This document shows, in pieces, positions 24,609 to 33,508 of a DNA stretch of 36,740 nucleotides (positions are counted from its first letter, which is position 1; every line of letters starts with the position of its first letter). Source of the stretch: Arcticibacter svalbardensis MN12-7 (lineage in GTDB: Bacteria > Bacteroidota > Bacteroidia > Sphingobacteriales > Sphingobacteriaceae); assembly GCF_000403135.1 (NCBI RefSeq), contig NZ_AQPN01000068.1, positions 1-36,740 of the forward strand, read 5' to 3'. The translations under genes and the position numbers were made by a program. The notes under the pieces were generated by a model, which did not search any database, was not told the origin of the DNA, and saw nothing but the letters and a program-made list of their open reading frames with translations.

Positions 24609-26930
24609 ATGAAAAATATACATCTATTCCTAGTTGTCATCCTGTCTGCCTTTGTTTTAACCAACTCATTTGCAGCTGATATATCCGAATTGTCTGGTAA
24701 AATTATTGATGCACAGAGCCAATCTGCTTTACCAGGTGCCACAATTGCTATTCCCGATCTGCGCGTTTCTGTTGTAGCGGACAAAAATGGCGACTTCACT
24801 TTTAAAAATTTACCTGCACGCGGAAGATTTCTGGTTCAGGTAAGTTATGTTGGTTATAGCACCATTACCCAGTTGATTGACTTTTCCAATCAGTCCACTT
24901 TAGCATTTTCACTTCATCCCAGTGTAATAGAAGGCAGGGAAGTGATCATTACCGGCTCTGCTACCAGTTCTGATAATCGCAAAAATAGTACATCTGTAGC
25001 CAGTGTCAGTAAAGCAGACCTTTTATATCATCCTTCAACAAACCTGATCGATGCCATTTCCCGTGTACCAGGGATCTCCCAGATTACTACAGGTCCATCG
25101 ATATCAAAACCCGTAATTCGTGGTTTAAGTTATAACCGAGTAGTAACCGTAAATGATGGAGTAAAACAACAGGGACAGCAATGGGGGGATGAACATGGTA
25201 TTGAAATTGATCAATATAGTGCCGACCATATTGAAGTGTTAAGAGGTCCCGCTAGTTTAATGTACGGATCGGATGCACTCGGTGGTGTTATTAATATCCT
25301 TGATGGATTACCGACACCTGATGGAACACTGAGAGGCGAATTTCTAACTAATTATGCCAGTAACAATGGCTTGTCTGGGAGCTCTTTGATGCTGCAGGGT
25401 AACGAAAATGGTCTGATTTATAAAGCCCGGGCTTCGTATAAAAATGCGTATTCCTATCAGACCCCAACAGAGTATGTGCCTAATTCAAGTTTTAATGAAA
25501 CAAATTTCGAAGGACAAATAGGTTTAAATAAGAAATGGGGATATGCACATCTGGACGCATCCAGCTTTCACAATAATATAGGATTTTATGAACCTGTAAG
25601 AAATGAAAGCGGAGAGTTAATTGATGAAGAAGGCAATGTCTTTACCGATAATCAGAATAAGGATAGAACGCTGGCCTTTCCCAAGCAAGATGTCCGCCAT
25701 ACTAAATTCGCCCTTAATAGTAATTTGCTTTTTGGTGAAGGGAGTCTGAAGTCAACATTTGGTTATCAGCATAACCAACGCCGTGAGCTCGAAACAGCCG
25801 GTGAAGGCAATGCCTTGTTTTTAAACAGTCATACCTATAGTTATGACCTGAAGTATTCCTTTAAAGATCAGAACGGCTGGGCGCCTGTAGTAGGTGTGTC
25901 AGGCGAATTTATTCACAGCTCGAATACCACTGGAGAAGAGCAGCTAATTCCCGATTATAATTCACAAGCCTTGGGTGGATTTGCTTATATCAAAAAAACC
26001 TGGGATAACGATACCTTTAACGCTGGAGCAAGGTTCGATTATAGAAAAATGACCGGTAAAGCTTTTGATGGTGATGCCACATTTGACGCCTTCAACAATG
26101 AATTTTCACATATAACAGGAGCTTTAGGCTACACACACGAATTCAATGATGATTTTAGCTTCAAAACGAATGCTGGAAGTGCATTCCGTGCGCCAAACAT
26201 TGCCGAATTATCCTCAAACGGAGTTCATGAGGGTGCTTTTCGCTATGAAGTAGGTAATGCTAATCTTAAACCGGAGCAGAGCTACCAGCTGGACGCAGCT
26301 TTCGATTATCAAAACCAGTACATCAGCGCAAGTTTAGGTGGTTTTGCCAACTATATAAATGATTATATTTATTATAGTACCAATGGTGAAACCCGGTTAA
26401 TTGACGATCGCAACTTTCCTGTCTATAGTTTTGTTCAGGATAATGCTTTTTTACGCGGTATTGAACTCTCTCTTACTTTGCATCCGGTCAAATTTATCCA
26501 CTTCGAAAACGGTTTTTCTTATACCAGGGCAACCAACCGGACAACTAAAGAGTCTCTTCCATTTATTCCTGCAGCAACATTGCGCAATGAACTGCGTTTT
26601 GAACCTACCATTTCAGGAACGTCGCACACCTATTTTTCTGTTGGAATAGATAACTTCTTTAAACAGAATAAGATTGATCAGTTTGAAAGTGCTACATCAG
26701 CTTATACACTGCTTAATGCAGCAATTGGTACTACTTTACAAATAAGCAAAAGTCAGCATGTTACTTTATATATCGCTGGTAAGAACCTATTGAACAAAGC
26801 CTATTACGATCATTTAAGTCGCTTTAAGCCAGGAAGACTTAGTGATGAAGATCCTACATTAGGGATTTATAATATGGGACGCAATATTACATTTGGTATA
26901 AATGTTCCTTTTACATTGAAGCATTATTAA
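24609..26930 (+). CDS. TonB-dependent receptor, probable metal (zinc-type) uptake
   Basis: A 773-residue outer-membrane receptor starting at ATG 24609; the longer frame from TTG 24567 lacks a better signal. In order: signal peptide (to about residue 22), a carboxypeptidase-like beta-sandwich (LSGKIIDAQSQSALPGATI onward), and a plug domain with SKPVIRGLSYNRVVTVNDGV and IEVLRGPASLMYGSDALGG. A beta-barrel follows, ending in NLLNKAYYDHLSRFKPGR and a terminal aromatic strand. The DHLSRFKPGR...NMGRN ending resembles the ZnuD-like group of receptors. With the His/Cys-rich gene in front, uptake of zinc or another transition metal is the likely role; copper or cobalt cannot be excluded. A strong terminator follows. 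Confidence 0.88.
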   Translation: MKNIHLFLVVILSAFVLTNSFAADISELSGKIIDAQSQSALPGATIAIPDLRVSVVADKNGDFTFKNLPARGRFLVQVSYVGYSTITQLIDFSNQSTLAFSLHPSVIEGREVIITGSATSSDNRKNSTSVASVSKADLLYHPSTNLIDAISRVPGISQITTGPSISKPVIRGLSYNRVVTVNDGVKQQGQQWGDEHGIEIDQYSADHIEVLRGPASLMYGSDALGGVINILDGLPTPDGTLRGEFLTNYASNNGLSGSSLMLQGNENGLIYKARASYKNAYSYQTPTEYVPNSSFNETNFEGQIGLNKKWGYAHLDASSFHNNIGFYEPVRNESGELIDEEGNVFTDNQNKDRTLAFPKQDVRHTKFALNSNLLFGEGSLKSTFGYQHNQRRELETAGEGNALFLNSHTYSYDLKYSFKDQNGWAPVVGVSGEFIHSSNTTGEEQLIPDYNSQALGGFAYIKKTWDNDTFNAGARFDYRKMTGKAFDGDATFDAFNNEFSHITGALGYTHEFNDDFSFKTNAGSAFRAPNIAELSSNGVHEGAFRYEVGNANLKPEQSYQLDAAFDYQNQYISASLGGFANYINDYIYYSTNGETRLIDDRNFPVYSFVQDNAFLRGIELSLTLHPVKFIHFENGFSYTRATNRTTKESLPFIPAATLRNELRFEPTISGTSHTYFSVGIDNFFKQNKIDQFESATSAYTLLNAAIGTTLQISKSQHVTLYIAGKNLLNKAYYDHLSRFKPGRLSDEDPTLGIYNMGRNITFGINVPFTLKHY

Positions 26931-26942
26931 TAATATATACTT

Positions 26943-26977
26943 AAAAGCCCCGCTCCTTTTAAAGAAGCGGGGCTTTT
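26943..26977. terminator. Bidirectional intrinsic terminator
   Basis: AAAAGCCCCGCT (26943-26954) pairs perfectly with 26966-26977 across an 11-base loop, a GC-rich stem flanked by A and T runs. It separates the convergent TonB receptor and aldehyde dehydrogenase genes. Confidence 0.92.
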
Positions 26978-27003
26978 AGGTATAAAAACGATTATATAAA
27001 AAA

Positions 27004-28386
27004 CTAAAATGGGTCAGTAAGTTCACTCACTCTAATTAGTTTTTTATTCACAAATTCCTCTATGCCCAAGCTGGATAACTCTCTGCCATATCCGGAACGC
27101 TTAGTTCCTCCAAAAGGAAGATCTGGCTGTGTCCAGGTAGGGTGATTAATAAATACCATTCCGGTATCCAACTGATCCGCAATATTTTCCCCTCTTTTTT
27201 TATCGGAAGTAAATACAGATCCTCCTAAGCCGTATGGCGAGTCATTAGCCAATGTAATTGCTTCCTGTTCATCTTTCACGCGATAAAAAGAAGCTACGGG
27301 ACCAAAGAGCTCTTCATGATAAGCAGCCATTCCCGGTTTTAGGTCCGTTATAATAGTAGCTTGAATAAAAGCACCAGGACGATCGATACGTTTTCCACCA
27401 ATTACAACCCTTGCTCCTGCATCTACAGAACGCTGAACCTGATCTGCTAACTGTACAGCAGCAGCTTCGCTGCTCAAAGGACCCAATTCAGTGCTAGCAT
27501 CCATTGGGTCGCCAACCTTTAATCCGGTTAATTTAGCTGTAAATTTTTTAAGAAATTCATCAGCCACAGCATCTAGAACAATCATTCGTTTAGACGCCAC
27601 ACAACATTGTCCGGTATTGTTCATCCGTCCAACTACAGCCCATTCTACTGCCTGGTCGATGTCTGCATCTTCTAACACGATAAAAGCGTCGCTTCCACCA
27701 AGTTCCAACACAGATTTCTTAAGTGACTTACCTGCTGCCTCAGCTAAACTAGCACCAGCTAATTCACTTCCTGTAAGAGAGACTCCTTTAATCCGATCAT
27801 CTGCAGCTAACAGGGAAGCGTTTTTCCCGGAAAGAAACAAATTGGTGTAGATTCCAGCAGGGGCTCCAGCTTCTGTAAATAATTCTTCTATAGCCTGAGC
27901 ACACTGTGGGACATTAGAAGCATGTTTAACTAAAATAACGTTTCCCACCATGATATTAGGGGCAGCAAAACGGGCTACCTGGTAGAATGGAAAATTCCAG
28001 GGTTCTACACCTAGTAGCACACCAATAGGACTGCTTTTAATATAAGCTTCCCCAAATTCTGTGTCTAATACCTTATTAGCTAAAAAGCGTTCGCCATTTG
28101 TAGCGTAATAGTCTATAATGTCTGCACTTAAATCTATTTCTCCTGCACTTTGAGCAAGCAATTTACCCATCTCTAGTGTAATCGTATGAGCAAGCTGATC
28201 TTTTTTATTTCGCATTAGATCCGCTACTTTATGCAATAATGCAGAACGCTCCTCGTAACTCGTTTTCTTCCAGCTATGAAATTGTGTTTCAGCTTTTCCA
28301 ACTGCAGCATCCACTGCATCAGGTGTCATTTCTTCAAAGTTCTTAATTACCTTGTTGTTAAAAGGATTAATTGTTTGTATTGCCAT
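27004..28386 (-). CDS. NAD(P)-dependent aldehyde dehydrogenase, succinate-semialdehyde dehydrogenase-like
   Basis: A 460-residue aldehyde dehydrogenase of usual length. Catalytic and binding residues are in place: Asn131 in EPWNFPF, Lys154 in LVKHASN, the GSELAG turn near 206-211, Glu228 in LELGGSDAF, and the nucleophile Cys262 in NNTGQCC, placed by the GQxC pattern. The EPWNFPFYQVAR and VGRMNNTGQCC variants are those of the short succinate-semialdehyde dehydrogenase group common in Bacteroidota. The enzyme oxidises an aldehyde, likely succinic semialdehyde or a related short-chain one, in the cytoplasm. No pathway partner adjoins it. A 15-bp inverted repeat lies 37 bp upstream of the start. 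Confidence 0.9.
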   Translation of the reverse strand: MAIQTINPFNNKVIKNFEEMTPDAVDAAVGKAETQFHSWKKTSYEERSALLHKVADLMRNKKDQLAHTITLEMGKLLAQSAGEIDLSADIIDYYATNGERFLANKVLDTEFGEAYIKSSPIGVLLGVEPWNFPFYQVARFAAPNIMVGNVILVKHASNVPQCAQAIEELFTEAGAPAGIYTNLFLSGKNASLLAADDRIKGVSLTGSELAGASLAEAAGKSLKKSVLELGGSDAFIVLEDADIDQAVEWAVVGRMNNTGQCCVASKRMIVLDAVADEFLKKFTAKLTGLKVGDPMDASTELGPLSSEAAAVQLADQVQRSVDAGARVVIGGKRIDRPGAFIQATIITDLKPGMAAYHEELFGPVASFYRVKDEQEAITLANDSPYGLGGSVFTSDKKRGENIADQLDTGMVFINHPTWTQPDLPFGGTKRSGYGRELSSLGIEEFVNKKLIRVSELTDPF

Positions 28387-28422
28387 TGTTTGAATTTGTT
28401 AATAGAATTTAAATGAAAAGCT

Positions 28423-28558
28423 TCTTAAACTATTCAATTTCGAGTATATATACGTTTCAGGATATGTGAAACTGCCTTTATTGGGAGCAATGATTAATGG
28501 GATTTGTGAATACTATGGCTCAAAATCATGAATTACTTAAAACTTGAATAGTTTAAGA
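28423..28558. repeat. Pair of 15-bp perfect inverted repeats bounding 136 bp
   Basis: TCTTAAACTATTCAA (28423-28437) is the exact reverse complement of 28544-28558, with 106 bp between. The inner part has GTTTCA...TGAAAC and no coding frame. TTAA lies inside each arm, so ends of a small element inserted at TTAA are possible. Alternatives are two operator copies facing opposite ways, or a structured RNA. No longer flanking duplication is visible. Confidence 0.6.
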
Positions 28559-28633
28559 TTTAAGTATGCAACAATGGAGATTTTATAATGTTTGTCCTCC
28601 TTCCCTTAAAATGGTATGTTTTCAATTAAACCC

Positions 28634-28865
28634 TTACATCTTACTCGAATCGTGCCCTGCCATTGTATCTGCCCGCACATATTTTATATTGGGGATTGCC
28701 ACTAAAGGATAAGTAATTTGGTCCTCTATAATTTGCGGACTCCTTCCCATCCATTTCCAATCCCATATCCACCAGTTGCCCCATGCAATAATGAAAGTGC
28801 ATAGTTGCTCCTGATGAAACACCAAGATAAAAAACAACGAAAAGGGTAACGAAAAACTTCTTCAA
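28634..28865 (-). pseudogene. Chimeric remnant: HYC-type small protein fused to a fragment of a CusA/CzcA-like efflux pump
   Basis: The frame starting at ATG 28865 begins as a HYC-type small exported protein: a signal-like MKKFFVTLFVVFYLGVSSGA, then HFHYCMGQLVDMGL. It then loses the Cys-Cys part expected in this group and ends after 74 residues. In the next frame, from about 28756 down to 28655, the DNA reads WMGRSPQIIEDQITYPLV and then IPNIKYVRADTMAG. This is a recognisable piece from the N-terminal region of heavy-metal RND pumps (CusA/CzcA), with a few residues missing in the middle. The two pieces appear joined by a deletion that removed the end of the HYC gene and nearly all of the pump. 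A short 74-residue product may still be made. The HYC identity is moderately sure, the pump identity likewise from memory of the family. Confidence 0.65.
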
Positions 28866-28907
28866 TGTGAATGAATTTAATTATTGATGCATATATAAGT
28901 ATTTGTT

Positions 28908-28924
28908 TGAACTATTTCAGTTCA
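28908..28924. promoter_or_regulatory. 17-bp palindrome between the HYC remnant and the siderophore-type receptor
   Basis: TGAACT-ATTTC-AGTTCA has perfect six-base arms. It lies 43 bp upstream of the HYC start (minus strand) and about 100 bp before the TonB receptor gene. It could be an operator for either gene; no regulator is encoded nearby. Confidence 0.35.
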
Positions 28925-28969
28925 TTTCATGAGGTTATCCTAAACGCATATTAAACCTATTTATTTTCT

Positions 28970-28990
28970 TATTTATAATAAGTCTAAATA
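28970..28990. promoter_or_regulatory. Fur-like AT-rich dyad before the siderophore-type receptor
   Basis: TATTTA (28970-28975) and TAAATA (28985-28990) form a dyad with a nine-base centre, 35 bp before the ATG at 29026. Its form resembles iron boxes of Bacteroidota, and the gene it precedes is of the kind usually repressed by iron. AT-rich surroundings make a chance match possible. Confidence 0.35.
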
Positions 28991-29025
28991 TAATAATATA
29001 TCTTAGCGAAAATTTATTCAACCCC

Positions 29026-31377
29026 ATGGAGATTAAAAACTACTTATTTACGTGTACTATAATGCTTCTATTACCCTGGTATTCATACGCACAGAGCTCA
29101 AAAGGCGTCATACAAGGTGCAGTCTCCGATTCTTTATATCATCAAGTTTCCGATGTAAATATTCATATCAAAAGGTTAAACCTAAAGACAGTCTCCGATA
29201 AATCAGGCCAATTTAAATTGGATAGAATTGATCCGGGAACTTATACGATTACTGTTTCAAGCACGGGTTATGAATCACAGCAAAGAGAGGTAGTGGTTCT
29301 AGCCAGCGATACTCTTCGTGTAGCCATTGTTTTGAATGATAAAAGCGCTAAACTAGATGAGGTTATTGTATCCGCAAGCAGAAAAGCTGAATCACTATCA
29401 CAAACCCCCTCCTCAGTTACAGTACTTACCGCTAAAGACATTAATACACAATCGGTCATCAGTCCTAACCTTGCGAATATACTTTCTTACAGCGTACCCG
29501 GTTTAGGTACCTCTACCAACCAGACAGGAAATTCAGGACAAACCCTTCGCGGTAGAAACGTATTGGTATTGATCGATGGCATTCCACAATCTACACCTCT
29601 TCGTGCTGGAGGCAGAGATATTCGGAGCATAGATCCCTCCGTTATTGAACGCGTAGAAGTCATAAAAGGAGCAACAGCCACTTATGGTAATGGTGCAGAA
29701 GGAGGTTTGATCAACTATATCACGAAGAAGGCCAATACCGGAAAACAATTTGGTGGTTATACTCAAATAGGCCTTACCGGAAACCTGGAAGGTGATAGCA
29801 CAATAGGCTATCGTGTATCACAGCAATTTTATGGTCGGGTAACGAAGTTCGATTATATTGTAAGTGGCATGTACGAGAAGTCCGGCGTATTCAGAGATGC
29901 TAAAGGCCTTGTCATATCGCCAGAATACGGTCTGGGAGAAACGAAATCTTACAATGGTTTTGTCAAAGTAGGTTATGATATTACTGCGAAACAAAGGTTA
30001 GAACTGATGTACAATTATTTCAGTTCCAGACAAGACTCCCGATATGTAACCAAAACCGGAGTTTATGACCAATCACCAGCTATAGGAATTGCCGGTGACA
30101 GGCCAGGAGTAGATGAAGGAACACGTTTTAACCACAATTCAAACCTCCAATATACGAATCAGCAGATCTTCGGAAATACAGATCTGACAGCCAATCTTTA
30201 TTTTCAAGATTTTTATACCATTTATTCAAATTCAGCATCCTTTTATGAAGGCGGACAATCTGCAATTACCTCTACTAAAAAGGGAGCCCGTTTAAACCTA
30301 AATACACCTCTTAATTTCATTCCGCAAGTTCCTATGCAACTAAACTACGGATTGGATCTTATGAACGATCAAACGGCACAAAAACTGGTTGACGGACGAT
30401 CATGGGTACCCAAAATGAATATGCTGAATGTTGCGCCCTACCTTCAGGCCAGTGCCAATTTGTTTAGTTACCTTACTCTGAAAGCAGGTTTAAGAGCCGA
30501 AAATATCAATATTGATATAGACGATTTCAACACACTTGCCACAGGAGCAAATGGCGCAGGTAGCATTGCCGTAAAAGGCGGGACATTAAATTATAATGCA
30601 TTGGTATTCAATGCAGGCGCCCGTTATTCGAAGTTGAAACTGTTCAACCCTTTTATTAGCTACGCACAGTCCTTCTCTGTATTTGAACTTGGCAGAGTGC
30701 TGAGAGCAGCCAAGGCAAACACATTAGAACAGCTGGAAACCAAACCTATCATTATCAATAACTACGAGGGTGGTTTTAGCAGTACAATAGGAAATCTGAA
30801 CTTCAGTGCTGCCTATTATTATAGTACATCAAAGTTAGGCGCTAATTTACTGGAGGTAAACGGTGTATATATCTCCCAGCGAATCCCGGAACGTGTTTAT
30901 GGTTTTGAGCTACAAGCAGATTATCAGTTGCTGAAATCTTTAACAATCGGTGGTAACTATGCACAGGTTGAAGGTAAAGGCGATGTGGATAATGATGGTA
31001 AGTATGATGGTGCCGCTGATGTGTACTTAAATACAACTCGTATTCCACCATCAAAGACGACTGCATACTTGAAGTTTACAGGAGTTCAAAATCTATCTTT
31101 AGACTTGAACTGGATGCGTGTAGGGAATAGAGATCGTTTTAAAGCGAATGCAACTACCGGAAAATACCTCATTGGCGAAGGTCCGGTTAAGGAGTTTAAT
31201 CTCTTCAATCTTGCGGCTTCTTATCGGGTAAGCCAGCCGTTAAGGGTAAACCTGGGCATCGAAAATGTATTCAATAAAGCTTATTACCCGAGCATCTCCC
31301 AATTTTATGGAAGCGATATCAATTATGTTCGCGGTAATGGACGAAGATTTAACCTTTCAGCTGGATATTCTTTTTAA
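29026..31377 (+). CDS. TonB-dependent siderophore-type receptor
   Basis: A 783-residue outer-membrane receptor. A signal peptide ends near residue 22 (SYA-QSS). A carboxypeptidase-like domain follows (VIQGAVSDSLYHQVSDVNIHI), then the plug with SNLANIL-type helix, QTLRGRNVLVLIDGIPQS and ERVEVIKGATATYGNGAEGG. The barrel ends in NVFNKAYYPSISQFYG and a final aromatic strand (LSAGYSF). The plug and the ending resemble FecA/FhuA-like ferric-siderophore receptors. It takes up a chelated metal, most likely iron, using TonB energy. The next gene, a PepSY membrane protein, starts 4 bp after the stop, a pairing typical of siderophore reduction or release. Confidence 0.92.
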   Translation: MEIKNYLFTCTIMLLLPWYSYAQSSKGVIQGAVSDSLYHQVSDVNIHIKRLNLKTVSDKSGQFKLDRIDPGTYTITVSSTGYESQQREVVVLASDTLRVAIVLNDKSAKLDEVIVSASRKAESLSQTPSSVTVLTAKDINTQSVISPNLANILSYSVPGLGTSTNQTGNSGQTLRGRNVLVLIDGIPQSTPLRAGGRDIRSIDPSVIERVEVIKGATATYGNGAEGGLINYITKKANTGKQFGGYTQIGLTGNLEGDSTIGYRVSQQFYGRVTKFDYIVSGMYEKSGVFRDAKGLVISPEYGLGETKSYNGFVKVGYDITAKQRLELMYNYFSSRQDSRYVTKTGVYDQSPAIGIAGDRPGVDEGTRFNHNSNLQYTNQQIFGNTDLTANLYFQDFYTIYSNSASFYEGGQSAITSTKKGARLNLNTPLNFIPQVPMQLNYGLDLMNDQTAQKLVDGRSWVPKMNMLNVAPYLQASANLFSYLTLKAGLRAENINIDIDDFNTLATGANGAGSIAVKGGTLNYNALVFNAGARYSKLKLFNPFISYAQSFSVFELGRVLRAAKANTLEQLETKPIIINNYEGGFSSTIGNLNFSAAYYYSTSKLGANLLEVNGVYISQRIPERVYGFELQADYQLLKSLTIGGNYAQVEGKGDVDNDGKYDGAADVYLNTTRIPPSKTTAYLKFTGVQNLSLDLNWMRVGNRDRFKANATTGKYLIGEGPVKEFNLFNLAASYRVSQPLRVNLGIENVFNKAYYPSISQFYGSDINYVRGNGRRFNLSAGYSF

Positions 31378-31380
31378 TAC

Positions 31381-32469
31381 GTGACTAAGAAATTTAAAAA
31401 ATCGATCAGACAAATACACTTGTGGCTGGGCTTAAGTACCGGCCTCATTGTATTTGTCATCAGCATTACGGGATGTATCTACGTTTTCGAAGAAGAGATC
31501 CGCAATAGCACACAAACCGAACATCTTTATGTTCCGGTGCAGAAAAAGACATTTATAGGTTTAGCCAAAGTAATAAGCAATTTTGAACACGTTGCTCCTA
31601 AGGGCAAGATCACATTGATTAGAATTACAGAAGAAAAACCCAATGCTACGGTTGAAATCAATACAGGAAAGAAGGTTTACTATTTCAACCCCTATAACGG
31701 GAGTCTTGTTTATGAAGGCAAGCCCGATTGGTTAGATACCGTTCAGGAAATCCATACCTCACTCCTTCTTGGGGAATCCGGTAAATTCATCCAGCGCTGG
31801 TCTGTTGTAATCTTTGTCCTGATGCTTATTACAGGCTTGATTCTATGGTTTCCAAATCAAATGCGATTACTAAGACAATCAGTGAATATCAAATGGAAAG
31901 CCTCGGCAAAAAGAGTAAATTATGATCTTCATAATGTGCTGGGTTTCTATGCATCAGGCATTTTAATTGTCATTGCATTGAGTGGTTTGTTCTTTGCGTT
32001 TAAGGAAGTCAAGCTAGCAGCCAGCTTTTTTACAGGTACAAAACTTTCGGAAGGAAGGAACATAGAATCTCTACAACCTTTATTCAATAAAAAACTTGCC
32101 ATCCGTTATGACAACGTATACCAGACCATACTAGATCAATACGATAAACCCAATTCAACCAGCATCTCCATCCGAAAAACAGGAGAACTCCGTTTAAGAA
32201 TGGTTTATCCTTACAAATGGACACGTAAACAAAATACTTTCTTTTTTGATGACTCCAACAGCCAACTATTACGTGCAAAATTATACAAAGATTTCAATGC
32301 TGCCGATTTCATTGAGGCAACAAACTATGATTTACATACAGGTAAGCTATTTGGATTATTTAGTAAAGTAATTGCTTGCATGGCTAGTTTAATAGCTGCA
32401 AGTTTACCGGTAACAGGCTTCATGATCTGGTGGAATAAAAGACGCAAACCTGCCTCTAAATCACTTTAA
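31381..32469 (+). CDS. PepSY-associated inner-membrane protein (siderophore-iron related)
   Basis: A 362-residue membrane protein that starts at GTG 31381, only three bases after the receptor stop. The first helix (LSTGLIVFVISITGCIYVF) follows a basic FKKSIRQIHLWLG start, the typical opening of PepSY_TM proteins. A periplasmic PepSY-like part follows, then helices near residues 140-158 (VVIFVLMLITGLILWFP), 186-208 and at the end (IACMASLIAASLPVTGFMIWW). The conserved H in IHLW and in LHTGKLF could bind haem or metal. These proteins often accompany siderophore receptors and are thought to help reduce or release the metal in the periplasm. Its last 14 bases overlap the end of selD on the other strand. 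Confidence 0.88.
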   Translation: MTKKFKKSIRQIHLWLGLSTGLIVFVISITGCIYVFEEEIRNSTQTEHLYVPVQKKTFIGLAKVISNFEHVAPKGKITLIRITEEKPNATVEINTGKKVYYFNPYNGSLVYEGKPDWLDTVQEIHTSLLLGESGKFIQRWSVVIFVLMLITGLILWFPNQMRLLRQSVNIKWKASAKRVNYDLHNVLGFYASGILIVIALSGLFFAFKEVKLAASFFTGTKLSEGRNIESLQPLFNKKLAIRYDNVYQTILDQYDKPNSTSISIRKTGELRLRMVYPYKWTRKQNTFFFDDSNSQLLRAKLYKDFNAADFIEATNYDLHTGKLFGLFSKVIACMASLIAASLPVTGFMIWWNKRRKPASKSL

Positions 32470-33508
32470 TTACATGTTCACTATTCGCCTCCTCTAACCA
32501 GCCAAAGGAAATTACATCCGTCAACCCCTGTTCCTTAAGAAGTGACTCAAATTCCTCAACCCCCTGAGGTTCCACAGCTACTAACAAACCACCACTAGTC
32601 TGAGGATCGGCAAGAATGAATTTCTGTTGATCTGTCAATGTGTTGATCTGATGACCATAGCTCTTCCAGTTTCTCTCGGTACCACCTGGATAGCTCTTTT
32701 GACTTAAATAATATGGCATAGATGGAATTACCGGAACCTTATCAAACTCAACAACGGCAGATAAACCACTCCCTTTACACATTTCAGAAAGATGTCCCAG
32801 CAAGCCAAAACCCGTTACATCAGTCATCGCTTTTACGCTCTCCAACTGACCCAATAATTCACCCAGTTTATTTAAAGTAACCATACTTTTAAGGGCAATT
32901 GCGGCATCTTCAGGAAGTAAAATACCCTTCTTTTGGGCCGTAGATAAGATCCCCACACCTAGCGCTTTTGTTAAGTAAAGTCGGCAACCTACTGTAGCAG
33001 TGGAATTTTGTTTCAGGTGTTTAATATCCACCATTCCACTTACAGATAAGCCAAAAACAGGTTCCGGACAATCAATACTATGTCCACCGGCAAGCGTAAT
33101 ACCTGCAACTGCACAAATAGCACGAGCGCCATCAAGTACCCTTTGTGCTGTTTCGGGTGGAAGTTTTTCAATAGGCCAACCCAATATAGCAATAGCCAAA
33201 ACAGGTTTCCCGCCCATTGCATACACATCACTGATCGCATTTGCGGAAGCTATTCTGCCAAAATCATAAGCATCATCCACAATTGGCATAAAAAAATCAG
33301 TAGTCGAAATTAATGCAGTACCATTGCCCAGGTCGAAAACCGCGGCATCATCCCTTTTATCATTACCTACTAAAAGACGAGGATCAGCTACAGCAGGAAC
33401 AGCACTATGCAGAATAGTATCCAGTATAGCGGGACTGATCTTGCAACCACATCCTGCACCATGTGAGTATTGAGTAAGTTTTATATCTTTAATTTCCATT
33501 TTTGTCAT
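32456..33508 (-). CDS. selD: Selenide, water dikinase
   Basis: A 350-residue enzyme very like E. coli SelD over its full length: YSHGAGCGCKISP with the catalytic Cys20 (E. coli Cys17, encoded TGT) and Lys23 (Lys20), then GNDKRDDAAVFDLGNGTALI, TTDFFMPIVDD, NAISDVYAMGGKP, GGHSIDCPEP, MTDVTGFGLLGHLSEMC and ADPQTSGGLL. It makes selenophosphate from selenide and ATP. The catalytic residue is Cys, not selenocysteine. ATG 33508 or 33499 may be the start. The 20-bp overlap with mnmH upstream shows translational coupling, so the selenophosphate is destined at least for tRNA. The end overlaps the convergent PepSY gene by 14 bp. Confidence 0.97.
   Translation of the reverse strand: MTKMEIKDIKLTQYSHGAGCGCKISPAILDTILHSAVPAVADPRLLVGNDKRDDAAVFDLGNGTALISTTDFFMPIVDDAYDFGRIASANAISDVYAMGGKPVLAIAILGWPIEKLPPETAQRVLDGARAICAVAGITLAGGHSIDCPEPVFGLSVSGMVDIKHLKQNSTATVGCRLYLTKALGVGILSTAQKKGILLPEDAAIALKSMVTLNKLGELLGQLESVKAMTDVTGFGLLGHLSEMCKGSGLSAVVEFDKVPVIPSMPYYLSQKSYPGGTERNWKSYGHQINTLTDQQKFILADPQTSGGLLVAVEPQGVEEFESLLKEQGLTDVISFGWLEEANSEHVIKVI

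Noticed and set aside
27491-27850. A 119-residue frame on the plus strand
   Set aside because: It is entirely inside the aldehyde dehydrogenase gene on the other strand and is rich in Ser, Thr and Ala, as shadow frames are.
33400-33460. Possible selenocysteine at the SelD active site
   Set aside because: The codon is TGT (Cys), followed by TGC two codons later; no in-frame TGA is present.
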